Position numbers and translations under genes: made by a program
Part shown: positions 14,729 to 22,110 of the stretch, piece after piece
Position numbering within the stretch: the first letter of the stretch is position 1
Layout: each line of letters starts with the position of its first letter
The notes under the pieces: generated by a model
The model's database searches: none
Seen by the model: the letters and a program-made list of their open reading frames with translations, nothing else
Told to the model about the DNA's origin: nothing
NCBI RefSeq assembly: GCF_000190695.1
Contig: NZ_GL870929.1
Location: 1,425,816-1,456,684, forward strand
Origin: Kingella denitrificans ATCC 33394
GTDB lineage: Bacteria > Pseudomonadota > Gammaproteobacteria > Burkholderiales > Neisseriaceae
Length of the DNA: 30,869 nt
Direction of reading: 5' to 3'

Positions 14729-15110
14729 TTTGAATTCCGTCTGCTTGTTTATGCAAAATGCGAAACTTTAACGCATTGGGAATGGTTTCACAATATTTGT
14801 TTGACAATTATTAAGGTTAAATAATTTGATATATATTTTATGATGTTGATATAGATGTGCCTCTTTCTTGTGCATATTCTGATTTTTCTTGAAAAATAAA
14901 TAAATTAGCCTGATTTTGGTTTGTGTATAACTTTAATGGAAAGGAAAAATTTGCTTGAGGAAGATTGTGGATATTTTTTATTAAAAAGACGATAGCTGTG
15001 GACAAAAATCGATTATCCCTAAAAGTGCAGGCTGCTTTTTGGCTTGTTTTGGCAAAAAAATAGGCGTATAACCGCCCATTGTTTTATTTTGTGTCATAGG
15101 AAATAACAAA
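14729..15110. other. AT-rich gene-free region with DnaA-box-like sites, origin candidate
   Basis: No gene is visible. The stretch from about 14800 to 14960 is strongly AT-rich. Four DnaA-box-like 9-mers lie in the same orientation: TGTGCATAT (14869-14877), TGTGTATAA (14922-14930, exact for TTATACACA), TGTGGATAT (14966-14974) and TGTGGACAA (14997-15005). A single DUS follows at about 15023. The gap also holds the gnd promoter and the leader of the DUF3079 gene. The AT-rich block plus ordered boxes resembles an oriC. Confidence 0.45.
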
Positions 15111-15365
15111 ATGGCTAAAAAATTTCCGATTGCCCCAAAACATCCCGAAAGAATTTGCTGGGGCTGCGACAAATATTGTTCGGCCGACGATTTGCAATGC
15201 GGCAATGGTTGCGAGCGCATTCAGCATCCGATAGAAATGGATGGTGCGGAATGGTATAAAAAAGGCGATTGGTCGGATTTGTTAAGCGATGAACAACGCA
15301 AAGAATTGGGGCTGATGGACTCCATACCCGTCAAACCGCATATCAAATTGGTGCTGCAAAAATAG
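15111..15365 (+). CDS. DUF3079 family small cysteine-rich protein
   Basis: This 84-residue protein has the family pattern FPIAPKHPERICWGCDKYC, then CGNGCERIQHP and GDW. Cysteines at 16, 19, 23, 30 and 34 suggest a bound metal ion. Function is unknown. AGGA lies nine bases before the ATG. A DUS directly follows the stop. It is not obviously part of the etf operon downstream, because a hairpin lies between them. Confidence 0.85.
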   Translation: MAKKFPIAPKHPERICWGCDKYCSADDLQCGNGCERIQHPIEMDGAEWYKKGDWSDLLSDEQRKELGLMDSIPVKPHIKLVLQK

Positions 15366-15439
15366 TGCAGGCTGCTTTTAGGATAATTATTCGATAACGG
15401 TATTCAAAACCACGGTTTTCAGCTAAAATAAACACGGAC

Positions 15440-15471
15440 AAGCGACAATTTAACCTTTTGTTTTGTCGCTT
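15440..15471 (+). terminator. Hairpin before etfB, possible terminator or attenuator
   Basis: AAGCGACAA pairs with TTGTCGCTT across a 14-base loop, followed by a T-rich run (TTATTTTATT). It could end the DUF3079 transcript or form a leader structure of etfB, which starts 29 bases later. A separate perfect palindrome, AAAACC-AC-GGTTTT, lies at 15406-15419 and may be an operator. Confidence 0.45.
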
Positions 15472-15499
15472 TATTTTATTGATACAAAAAGGAAAGTGC

Positions 15500-16246
15500 A
15501 TGAAAGCATTAGTTGCTGTCAAACGTGTTGTCGATTTCAATGTGAAGGTGCGCGTGAAAGCGGACGGTTCTGATGTGGAAATTGGCAATGTCAAAATGTC
15601 GATGAATCCGTTTGATGAAATCGCAGTGGAAGAAGCTGTCCGCTTGAAAGAAGCCGGCAAAATCAGCGAAATCGTGGTTGTATCGCTGGGCGAGAAAAAA
15701 TGCGAGGACGTGTTGCGAACAGCGTTGGCAATGGGTGCCGACCGTGCCATTCATGTGGAAACGGATGAAAAATTAGAACCTTTGGCAGTAGCGAAAATCC
15801 TGAAAAAAATTGCCGAAACAGAACAAGTTCAACTTTGCTTGTTAGGTAAACAGGCTATTGACGATGATGCCAACCAAACCGCCCAAATGTTGGCGGCATT
15901 GATGAATGCGCCGCAAGCGACATTTGCCAGCAAAGTGGTGCTGAATGAACAGGAAGTGGTGGTTACACGGGAGATTGACGGCGGTTTGGAAACACTGGCT
16001 TTGAAACTTCCTGCGGTCATCAGCACCGATTTGCGTTTGAACGAACCGCGCTTTGTGAAATTGCCCAACTTGATGGCGGCAAAGAAAAAAACATTGGAAA
16101 AACGGTCTATTGATGAATTTGGTGTGGATATAACGCCGCGTTTGTCCGTGCAGAAATATGCGGAACCCAAAGCCCGCCAGGCCGGTATCAAAGTGGCCAA
16201 TGCGGCTGAATTGGTTGAAAAATTAACCGCTGCCAAAGTAATTTAA
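15500..16246 (+). CDS. etfB: Electron transfer flavoprotein beta subunit
   Basis: EtfB binds AMP in the EtfAB heterodimer, which passes electrons from acyl-CoA and other dehydrogenases to the quinone pool. The protein begins MKALVAVKRVVDFNVKVRV and has NPFDEIAVEEAVRLKE, GADRAIHVET and GKQAIDDDANQTAQMLAALM, typical of the beta subunit. I chose the ATG at 15500 (248 residues) with AAAGGAAA upstream; the open frame reaches back to 15458 without support. etfA follows after 10 bases. Confidence 0.95.
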   Translation: MKALVAVKRVVDFNVKVRVKADGSDVEIGNVKMSMNPFDEIAVEEAVRLKEAGKISEIVVVSLGEKKCEDVLRTALAMGADRAIHVETDEKLEPLAVAKILKKIAETEQVQLCLLGKQAIDDDANQTAQMLAALMNAPQATFASKVVLNEQEVVVTREIDGGLETLALKLPAVISTDLRLNEPRFVKLPNLMAAKKKTLEKRSIDEFGVDITPRLSVQKYAEPKARQAGIKVANAAELVEKLTAAKVI

Positions 16247-16256
16247 AGGAGTGAAT

Positions 16257-17201
16257 ATGTCAGTTTTAATTTTTGCGGAACATAATGGCGAACAACTGCA
16301 CCAAAACACGCTCCATGCGGTTTATGCGGCACAAAAATTGGGTGAAGTCCACGTATTGGTGGCGGGCAGCAATGTGCAAAATATTTCGGAACAGGCAAGC
16401 AAAATCAAAGGGGTAAGCAAAGTATTGCATGCTGATGCCCCACATTATACGGAATGTTTAGCAGAGGAAATCGCGCCTTTGATGGTGTCTTTGGCTGAAC
16501 ACTACACGCATATTGGCGCAGCGGCGAGTGCTGTCGGTAAAAATATTATGCCGCGCGTTGCCGCTTTATTGGATTGTCCGCAAATTTCAGATTTAACGGA
16601 AATTTTGGATAATCAAACATTTATCCGCCCAATTTATGCGGGGAACGTGTTTACAACAGTTCAAAGCAATGCAAAAAAATTGGTATTAACATTCCGTACC
16701 AGTACATTCGGTGCTGCGGAGTTGGGCAATCAGGCGGCTGAAATAGTCAGTGTTGCGGCCACTCCGGCTCAAAATCTAAGCCGTTTTGTATCGCGCGAAC
16801 TCACACAGTCCGACCGGCCTGAATTGACGCAGGCACGCGTTGTCGTGTCCGGCGGCCGTGCTTTGGGCAGTGCGGAGCAATTTAACGCAGTATTGACACC
16901 ATTGGCCGATGTTTTGGGTGCCGCAATTGGTGCCAGTCGCGCCGCCGTTGATGCGGAATATGCGCCCAATGATAGCCAAGTAGGGCAGACCGGCAAGATT
17001 GTTGCGCCGGAATTGTATATTGCAGTGGGTATTTCCGGTGCAATTCAACACGTTGCGGGTATGCAGGACAGCAAAACGATTGTGGCCATTAATAAAGATC
17101 CGGATGCGCAGATTTTCAATATCGCGGATTATGGAATTGTGGGCGATTTATTTGAAGTTGTGCCGCAATTAGTGGATGCATTGAAATTGAAGCAAGCATA
17201 A
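16257..17201 (+). CDS. etfA: Electron transfer flavoprotein alpha subunit
   Basis: EtfA binds FAD in its C-terminal half: VVSGGRALGSAEQF, then GQTGKIVAPELYIAVGISGAIQH and AINKDPDAQIFNIADYGIVGD are the FAD site signature. The 314-residue length is normal. The ATG at 16257 follows AAGGAG; a GTG six bases earlier is less likely. It forms an operon with etfB. A parS-like palindrome and a DUS-pair terminator follow the stop. Confidence 0.95.
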   Translation: MSVLIFAEHNGEQLHQNTLHAVYAAQKLGEVHVLVAGSNVQNISEQASKIKGVSKVLHADAPHYTECLAEEIAPLMVSLAEHYTHIGAAASAVGKNIMPRVAALLDCPQISDLTEILDNQTFIRPIYAGNVFTTVQSNAKKLVLTFRTSTFGAAELGNQAAEIVSVAATPAQNLSRFVSRELTQSDRPELTQARVVVSGGRALGSAEQFNAVLTPLADVLGAAIGASRAAVDAEYAPNDSQVGQTGKIVAPELYIAVGISGAIQHVAGMQDSKTIVAINKDPDAQIFNIADYGIVGDLFEVVPQLVDALKLKQA

Positions 17202-17217
17202 AGTTTCACGTGAAACG
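17202..17217. other. parS-like site after etfA
   Basis: GTTTCACGTGAAAC is a perfect 14-base palindrome equal to the core of the ParB site TGTTTCACGTGAAACA; only the two outermost bases differ. It is intergenic, directly after the etfA stop. With the copy in dprA it flanks the DnaA-box cluster. Confidence 0.75.
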
Positions 17218-17232
17218 GAAAAATGTTGATTA

Positions 17233-17277
17233 AAAAGCAGCCTGCACTTTGAAATATGGAAGGTGCAGGCTGCTTTT
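17233..17277. terminator. Inverted DUS pair after etfA
   Basis: AAAAGCAGCCTGCAC and its complement are separated by 15 bases and followed by TTTT. It ends the etfBA transcript before the yigZ-family gene. Confidence 0.7.
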
Positions 17278-17331
17278 AAATGTTATTTATCAATATTAAA
17301 TACCAAATAAACAGTTGTTTACAGGTTGAAC

Positions 17332-17940
17332 ATGAATCAAATCACAACATATCGAACTTTGAAATCGCCAATTCAGGTAGAATTTAAAGATAAAGGCAGC
17401 CGATTTTTGGCGTTCGCATATCCTGTGCAAACGGCGGAACAAGTAAAAAAACATGTTGATGATTTGCGGCAGGAACATCACAAGGCACGGCATTGGTGTT
17501 ATGCCTACAGGCTTGGCGTGGACGGCAATCAGTTTCGCGCCAATGATGACGGAGAACCGTCTGGAAGTGCGGGCCGGCCTATTTTGGGGCAGATTGATTC
17601 ATTTGAACTGACGGATGTTTTGGTGGTGGTGGTGCGTTATTTCGGCGGAACGCTGTTGGGTGTGCCCGGCTTAATTCATGCGTATAAAACCAGCACTCAG
17701 ATGGCGTTGGAGAATGCGCAAATTATTGAAAAAAATATTGAAAAAACGGTTCGGATACGGTGCGAATATCCTTATTTGAATGAAGCTATCCGTATCGCGA
17801 AAAATCATCAGGCGGAAATAATTGAACAGGATTTGCAACTGGACTGCCGTTTAACGGTACGGATTCCGCTGGCAAATGCCGAGGCATGTTTGGCGGCGTG
17901 GGCGCAGACACGGCAGATTGAATTGTTGGAATTGGGTTGA
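17332..17940 (+). CDS. YigZ/IMPACT family protein
   Basis: The 202-residue protein has the family signature NDDGEPSGSAGRPIL (71-85), preceded by KARHWCYAYRLG and followed by VVVRYFGGTLLGVPGLIHAY. The C-terminal domain is the DUF1949 type. Members of this family are linked to translation or stress control (eukaryotic IMPACT), but the bacterial function is not settled. I chose the ATG at 17332 with AGG just upstream. The gene stands between two DUS-pair terminators, so it is probably transcribed alone. Confidence 0.9.
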   Translation: MNQITTYRTLKSPIQVEFKDKGSRFLAFAYPVQTAEQVKKHVDDLRQEHHKARHWCYAYRLGVDGNQFRANDDGEPSGSAGRPILGQIDSFELTDVLVVVVRYFGGTLLGVPGLIHAYKTSTQMALENAQIIEKNIEKTVRIRCEYPYLNEAIRIAKNHQAEIIEQDLQLDCRLTVRIPLANAEACLAAWAQTRQIELLELG

Positions 17941-17958
17941 GTTGAAATTTATTTGAGA

Positions 17959-18002
17959 AAAAGCAGCCTGCACTTTAAATTTTGGAAGTGCAGGCTGCTT
18001 TT
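17959..18002. terminator. Inverted DUS pair between yigZ-family gene and tetR
   Basis: Two 17-base arms (AAAAGCAGCCTGCACTT and its complement) flank a 10-base loop. It lies between convergent genes and can serve both. Confidence 0.8.
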
Positions 18003-18029
18003 ATTATTTAATAAATATTTGAATGTGCG

Positions 18030-18608
18030 TTAATTTTTGGATAAGCCGTTCAGCAGCAAGCTTAACGCATCTTCATAAAGCTTCTGCGGCGCGTCCGTGT
18101 AATGATTTTGCAGGCTTTCCCGTTGTACCAATGCGTCGATTTGCTGCACAAAGGCTTCTATCATGGGGACACGCAGGTCGGTGCGGATGAGGCCGCGTTG
18201 TTGCAGGGTGGTGAAGAAGTTGTGCATGAAGCGGTCTTTTTCAGCATACATTTCGGCGAAAAAATCCTGCAACACCTTGTCTTTGCTTTGTTGAATGTCG
18301 CGCAATACGGGTGGGGTGTACACGGTTTGCAGCGACTGTTTCTGCAAATCGAGCAACAAAGTGATGATTTTGGCGAGCGATTCGGCATTTTCCTGTGCTT
18401 CTGAAAGCGCCGCGCGGATACGGTTTTTGTCATCCGTGAGGATTTGGCACAAAAGGTCACGTTTGTCGGCGTAGTATTTATAAAAGGTTACGCGGCTGGT
18501 TTGGGCGGCGGTGCACAGGGTTTCTACGGAAATTTTCTGCCAACCGTGTTCGGCAAACAAAGAAAGGGCGGCTTGATAAATGGCGGCTTGGGCAGTGTTG
18601 GGTTTCAT
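18030..18608 (-). CDS. TetR/AcrR family transcriptional regulator
   Basis: The N-terminus (residues about 6-52) is a TetR helix-turn-helix domain: ALSLFAEHGWQKISVETLC, then SRVTFYKYYADKRDLL. The C-terminal part (about 60-190) is a ligand and dimer domain without recognisable ligand motif. The gene diverges from the TonB receptor gene, and a long inverted repeat (18663-18697) lies between them, so it probably represses that cassette and itself. The inducer is unknown. Confidence 0.9.
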   Translation of the reverse strand: MKPNTAQAAIYQAALSLFAEHGWQKISVETLCTAAQTSRVTFYKYYADKRDLLCQILTDDKNRIRAALSEAQENAESLAKIITLLLDLQKQSLQTVYTPPVLRDIQQSKDKVLQDFFAEMYAEKDRFMHNFFTTLQQRGLIRTDLRVPMIEAFVQQIDALVQRESLQNHYTDAPQKLYEDALSLLLNGLSKN

Positions 18609-18662
18609 AGGGTCTGGTTCTGAATAAAATTTATTTGCATTTGGTGTGATTCTACACTACAC

Positions 18663-18697
18663 TTTACAAAATTTGTTTATTTTATAAATTTTGTAAA
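18663..18697. promoter_or_regulatory. Inverted repeat, candidate TetR operator
   Basis: TTTACAAAATTT and its exact complement AAATTTTGTAAA are separated by 11 bases in the gap between the tetR gene and the TonB receptor gene. Position and perfect symmetry suggest the operator of the divergent regulator. Confidence 0.6.
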
Positions 18698-18844
18698 CTA
18701 TGTAATGAAAAGTGCAGGCTGCTTTTTTAGGTTTCCACGCGAAATGCTGCCACACAGGCATTCATCAGGCAACAGGTATCCTTACCGAAAGCAGCCTGCA
18801 CGTTCCTTCCCATCAAACTGCCGATAAAAATTCAGGAGAAAACC

Positions 18845-20917
18845 ATGCCCGCCCCGCGTTCCCTTCTTTCCGTGCTGATTCCCGCGCTGTTTGCTGCACA
18901 TTCCGTACCTGCTTTGGCGCAAATGCCTGCTGAAGGGCAGCCTGCAGGCACAATGGCCGAACAGGCACAAAACTTGCCCGATGTCGTGGTAACCGGTGAA
19001 AAAACGCGCCGCAGCCGCTTCAAGACCGCTACCAGCACAGAAGTTTCCAAAGCAGCCGAAATTGCCAAACATGCCGGCACTCGCTCGTCGCACGATATTT
19101 TGGCGCACACGGCCAACGTGGTGGATTTGGGCAACGACAACAATCTGCCCACCGTGCGCGGCGTGGACGGTTCGGGGCCGGCCACGGGTGCGGTGGCGTT
19201 TTTGGCGGGCACGCGTCCGCGGCTGAATTTCTCTATTGACGGGCGTTCGGCAACGTATAACGAAGCTGCGTTCGGCACGCAGTCGCTGTGGGACGTGAAA
19301 CAGGTGGAAATTTTGCGCGGGCCACAAAGTCTGACGCGCGGGCGCAATGCCGTGGCCGGTTCGGTGGTGGTGGAAACCAACGACCCGTCCGACAAATGGG
19401 AAGGTGCGGTGAAACTGGCGGCGGGAAACCAGAAAAGCCGTCAGGCAGCGGTAATGCTGTCCGGCCCGATTGTGGCGGACAATCTGTCCTTCCGTTTGAG
19501 CGTGGACCGGCAGGAGCGCGAAAGCTACATTCCGCTGATGCATTATTCGCCTGTGGGTAACCCGCGCCGTGTAGAAACCACTACCGCCCGCGCCAAACTG
19601 ATGTACGCGCCTGCGTCCAATCCCAATTTCTATACCAAACTCACGCTGAACCACATTCAGTCGCGCACGCCGCAGAGCGAAACCAAAGATAATCCCGGCA
19701 GCCCGCGTTATGCGCCCGAACGCCCCGTGTTCAAAACCGATTCCACGTCCGGCATGTGGGATATTTCGTGGCAGTTTGCGCCGAATTGGCGTGTGGAAAA
19801 CAAACTCGTGTACACCAAATACGGCAACGACCGCCTGTCGCTGCCCGCACCGCGCGGCGTACCGGCCACGCTGGACGGCAAAGAATGGCAGCTTGAACCC
19901 GTACTGCGCTACCGCTCCGATTCAGGCAGCCTGAAAGCCTTGGCAGGCGTGTACCTTTTCCATGCCGAGCAGGACGAAACCGTTGATTTGGCCAACCGCG
20001 CGCGCCGCGTGTTCCACAACGTATTCAAAGATAAAACCGACAACCGCGCCCTGTTTGCCGAAGCCGAATGGGCGTTCGCCCCTCAATGGAGTGCAACCTT
20101 CGGCGCACGCTGGGAGCAGGAACACCACCGCAGAACCGGCGGCACCGACTTGTTCCGCATCAACCGAAACCAAAAACAAAACGTCTTTTTGCCCAAAGCC
20201 GAAATCGCTTGGCAGCCGAACGAACGTTTCAACACCGGCATCCGCATTGCACGCGGCTACAACTCTGGCGGCGCGGGCGTAACCTTCGGCGCGCCTTATA
20301 CCGCCTATGAATACAAGCCTGAATATGTGTGGAACTACGAATGGTTCGGCCGATACAAACTGCCTGAACACGGCTTAGAGTTGAGCAGCAATGTATTTTT
20401 TAATGATTACAAAGATATGCAGCTGCCGTTTTATCTCGGTGTCAACTCGGTCGTTATCCGCAATGCCTCCAAAGTGCAGACGTATGGCGCGGAATTTGGC
20501 GCAAACTGGAAACCTACCGAAAATCTGACACTTAACGGCTCGCTCGGCCTGCTGCACACCGAAGTCAAACGCTTCCCTAACAGCGGCACGGAAGGCAAGC
20601 AGCTCAGCCGTTCGCCCAAATACACCGCCGCCATTGGTGCAAGCTACCTGCTGCCGCGCGGCTTTGAAATCGGCGGCAAAGTGCGTTTTTCCGGCGGTTA
20701 TTATTCCAACGCGCAAAACACCGAAGTCGGCCGAATCAAGGCATACAGCCAAACCGACCTTTACGCCGCCTACAACTTCAAACACGGCCGTATTTCGCTT
20801 TATGCCGACAATGTGTTGAACAGCCGCCGCGATATTTTCATCCCCGCCGCCGACCGGCGCGAAGCCCTTGCCCAAAGGCCGAGGGCGGTGGGCATAGCGG
20901 CGGAAATGAAGTTTTAA
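18845..20917 (+). CDS. TonB-dependent outer membrane receptor
   Basis: The 690 residues comprise a signal peptide (about 1-25, ending PALAQ), a TonB box-like PDVVVTGEK (about 45-53), a plug domain (LPTVRGVDGSGPATGA, then VEILRGPQSLTRGRNAVAGSVVVET) and a long beta-barrel ending in phenylalanine (AAEMKF). It should import a ferric siderophore or another metal chelate with energy from TonB-ExbBD. The substrate cannot be told from sequence. AGGAG precedes the ATG. It heads a cassette with two small proteins and an MFS carrier, and is probably controlled by the divergent TetR protein. Confidence 0.93.
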   Translation: MPAPRSLLSVLIPALFAAHSVPALAQMPAEGQPAGTMAEQAQNLPDVVVTGEKTRRSRFKTATSTEVSKAAEIAKHAGTRSSHDILAHTANVVDLGNDNNLPTVRGVDGSGPATGAVAFLAGTRPRLNFSIDGRSATYNEAAFGTQSLWDVKQVEILRGPQSLTRGRNAVAGSVVVETNDPSDKWEGAVKLAAGNQKSRQAAVMLSGPIVADNLSFRLSVDRQERESYIPLMHYSPVGNPRRVETTTARAKLMYAPASNPNFYTKLTLNHIQSRTPQSETKDNPGSPRYAPERPVFKTDSTSGMWDISWQFAPNWRVENKLVYTKYGNDRLSLPAPRGVPATLDGKEWQLEPVLRYRSDSGSLKALAGVYLFHAEQDETVDLANRARRVFHNVFKDKTDNRALFAEAEWAFAPQWSATFGARWEQEHHRRTGGTDLFRINRNQKQNVFLPKAEIAWQPNERFNTGIRIARGYNSGGAGVTFGAPYTAYEYKPEYVWNYEWFGRYKLPEHGLELSSNVFFNDYKDMQLPFYLGVNSVVIRNASKVQTYGAEFGANWKPTENLTLNGSLGLLHTEVKRFPNSGTEGKQLSRSPKYTAAIGASYLLPRGFEIGGKVRFSGGYYSNAQNTEVGRIKAYSQTDLYAAYNFKHGRISLYADNVLNSRRDIFIPAADRREALAQRPRAVGIAAEMKF

Positions 20918-20922
20918 TCAGG

Positions 20923-20984
20923 GTGCAGGCTGCTTTTGGTCGCGCTTAATACATGGCCGCCTGAAAGCCAAAAGCAGCCTGCAC
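20923..20984. repeat. Widely spaced inverted DUS pair after the receptor gene
   Basis: GTGCAGGCTGCTTTTGG and its complement are 28 bases apart, starting six bases after the receptor stop. The large loop makes it a weaker terminator than the other pairs, which would permit read-through into the next genes. Confidence 0.6.
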
Positions 20985-21073
20985 TTCCCAAATTCAATCA
21001 AAACCGCTTCCCCGTTTGTCGTGTAGGTATTCGGCACGGCGGGAACATCGGCAAACCACCCGAAAGACATACC

Positions 21074-21481
21074 ATGAAATATTTCACGCTTCTGCAAACC
21101 TTGCCCGAAGGCAGAATTTACCAAACCGATTTAACGCCCGTTGTCCAATTTCAAGACTGGCTGGACGATTTTGAAGAACTGTTGCGCCAAAGCCCCCGCT
21201 TCGCCACCGTCTGCACGCCCATGCGGTTGGACAAAAGCCCCGAACAGCGCACCGCCGACCGCAAACTTTATCTGGACTGGATACGCGCCCACCAGCCGCA
21301 GCTTGACGCGCAATGCGCTGCCATGCTCATGGTCGAACCCGACCCCGAAATCTTTGCCGAATTGCAGCAGCAGTCGTCCAAGCTCGCCGTCAGCCTGAAT
21401 GTGCGCTACACGCTTGCCCGCACCCAAGACGAAGCCCTACAACTGGCCGCACAGGCGTTGAAGCAGCAGTTTGGCGCATAA
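21074..21481 (+). CDS. Hypothetical protein of the TonB receptor cassette (135 aa)
   Basis: I do not recognise this family. The protein is soluble, without signal peptide or membrane span, and ends in a helical, glutamine-rich region (ELQQQSSKLAVS... AQALKQQFGA). I chose the ATG at 21074 (MKYFTLLQTL) with GAAAGA upstream; the frame is open back to 20936, but that part overlaps the DUS repeat and reads like non-coding sequence. Its place between the receptor and two membrane protein genes suggests an accessory role in the same uptake system. Confidence 0.75.
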   Translation: MKYFTLLQTLPEGRIYQTDLTPVVQFQDWLDDFEELLRQSPRFATVCTPMRLDKSPEQRTADRKLYLDWIRAHQPQLDAQCAAMLMVEPDPEIFAELQQQSSKLAVSLNVRYTLARTQDEALQLAAQALKQQFGA

Positions 21482-21547
21482 AAACGGCGTACAATGCGGT
21501 TGAACGGCTGAAAAGCAGCCTGCACTCAAACTCAAGAAAGAGGCCGC

Positions 21548-21991
21548 ATGATGAACTGGTATCCCGTTTTCCTGACCCTGCATATTTTTGCCGCGCTGAT
21601 GTTTGTCGGCACGGTGTTTTTTGAAGTGCTGATACTTGAAGGCATACGGCCGCAGGTATCGCCGCGCTTCATGCTCGCCGTGGAACGCGCCATCGGCAAC
21701 CGTGCCCGCAAAATCATGCCGTGGGTGCTGCTGGTACTGTACGGTTCGGGCATCGGCATGGTGCTGAACCGCTATCTGCCGCTGCTGGAGCACCCATTTT
21801 CGTCCGCCTTCGGCATCATGCTTTCGCTTAAAATCCTGCTGGCATTGAGCGTGTTCGGTCACTTTCTCACCGCCATGACCCTGCGCGGCAGCGGCAAACT
21901 CAGCAGCCGTCATTTTCAACTGATTCATTTGAGCGTGTTCTGCCACATGGTCGGCATCGTGCTGCTGGCCAAATGGATGTTTTATGCGTGA
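21548..21991 (+). CDS. CopD-like four-helix membrane protein
   Basis: The 147-residue protein has about four membrane spans: FLTLHIFAALMFVGTVFFEV, then the IMPWVLLVLYGSGIG, ILLALSVFGHFLTAM and LSVFCHMVGIVLLA regions. Histidines at 12, 105, 127 and 133 lie in or near the spans, as in the CopD/YfhL-like membrane superfamily, where they can bind metal or haem. It may help with metal or redox handling at the inner membrane for the cassette. The family assignment is by pattern only. Confidence 0.7.
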   Translation: MMNWYPVFLTLHIFAALMFVGTVFFEVLILEGIRPQVSPRFMLAVERAIGNRARKIMPWVLLVLYGSGIGMVLNRYLPLLEHPFSSAFGIMLSLKILLALSVFGHFLTAMTLRGSGKLSSRHFQLIHLSVFCHMVGIVLLAKWMFYA

Positions 21992-22110
21992 AGCATGATG
22001 TGCAGGCTGCATTTTGCATTCGGGAACAACTCGATAAAACTTCGTTTTAGGCAGCCTGAAAACCCGAAAAGCAGCCTGCACCCATCCACCCGCCACCACC
22101 CAATCCCGTT

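Noticed and set aside
18700..18844. Possible riboswitch in the TonB receptor leader
   Set aside because: The leader holds two DUS in opposite orientation about 60 bases apart; no conserved cobalamin, FMN or TPP motif is visible.
18782..19654. Minus-strand open frame of 290 codons
   Set aside because: Antisense to the TonB receptor gene; arginine- and histidine-rich shadow translation.
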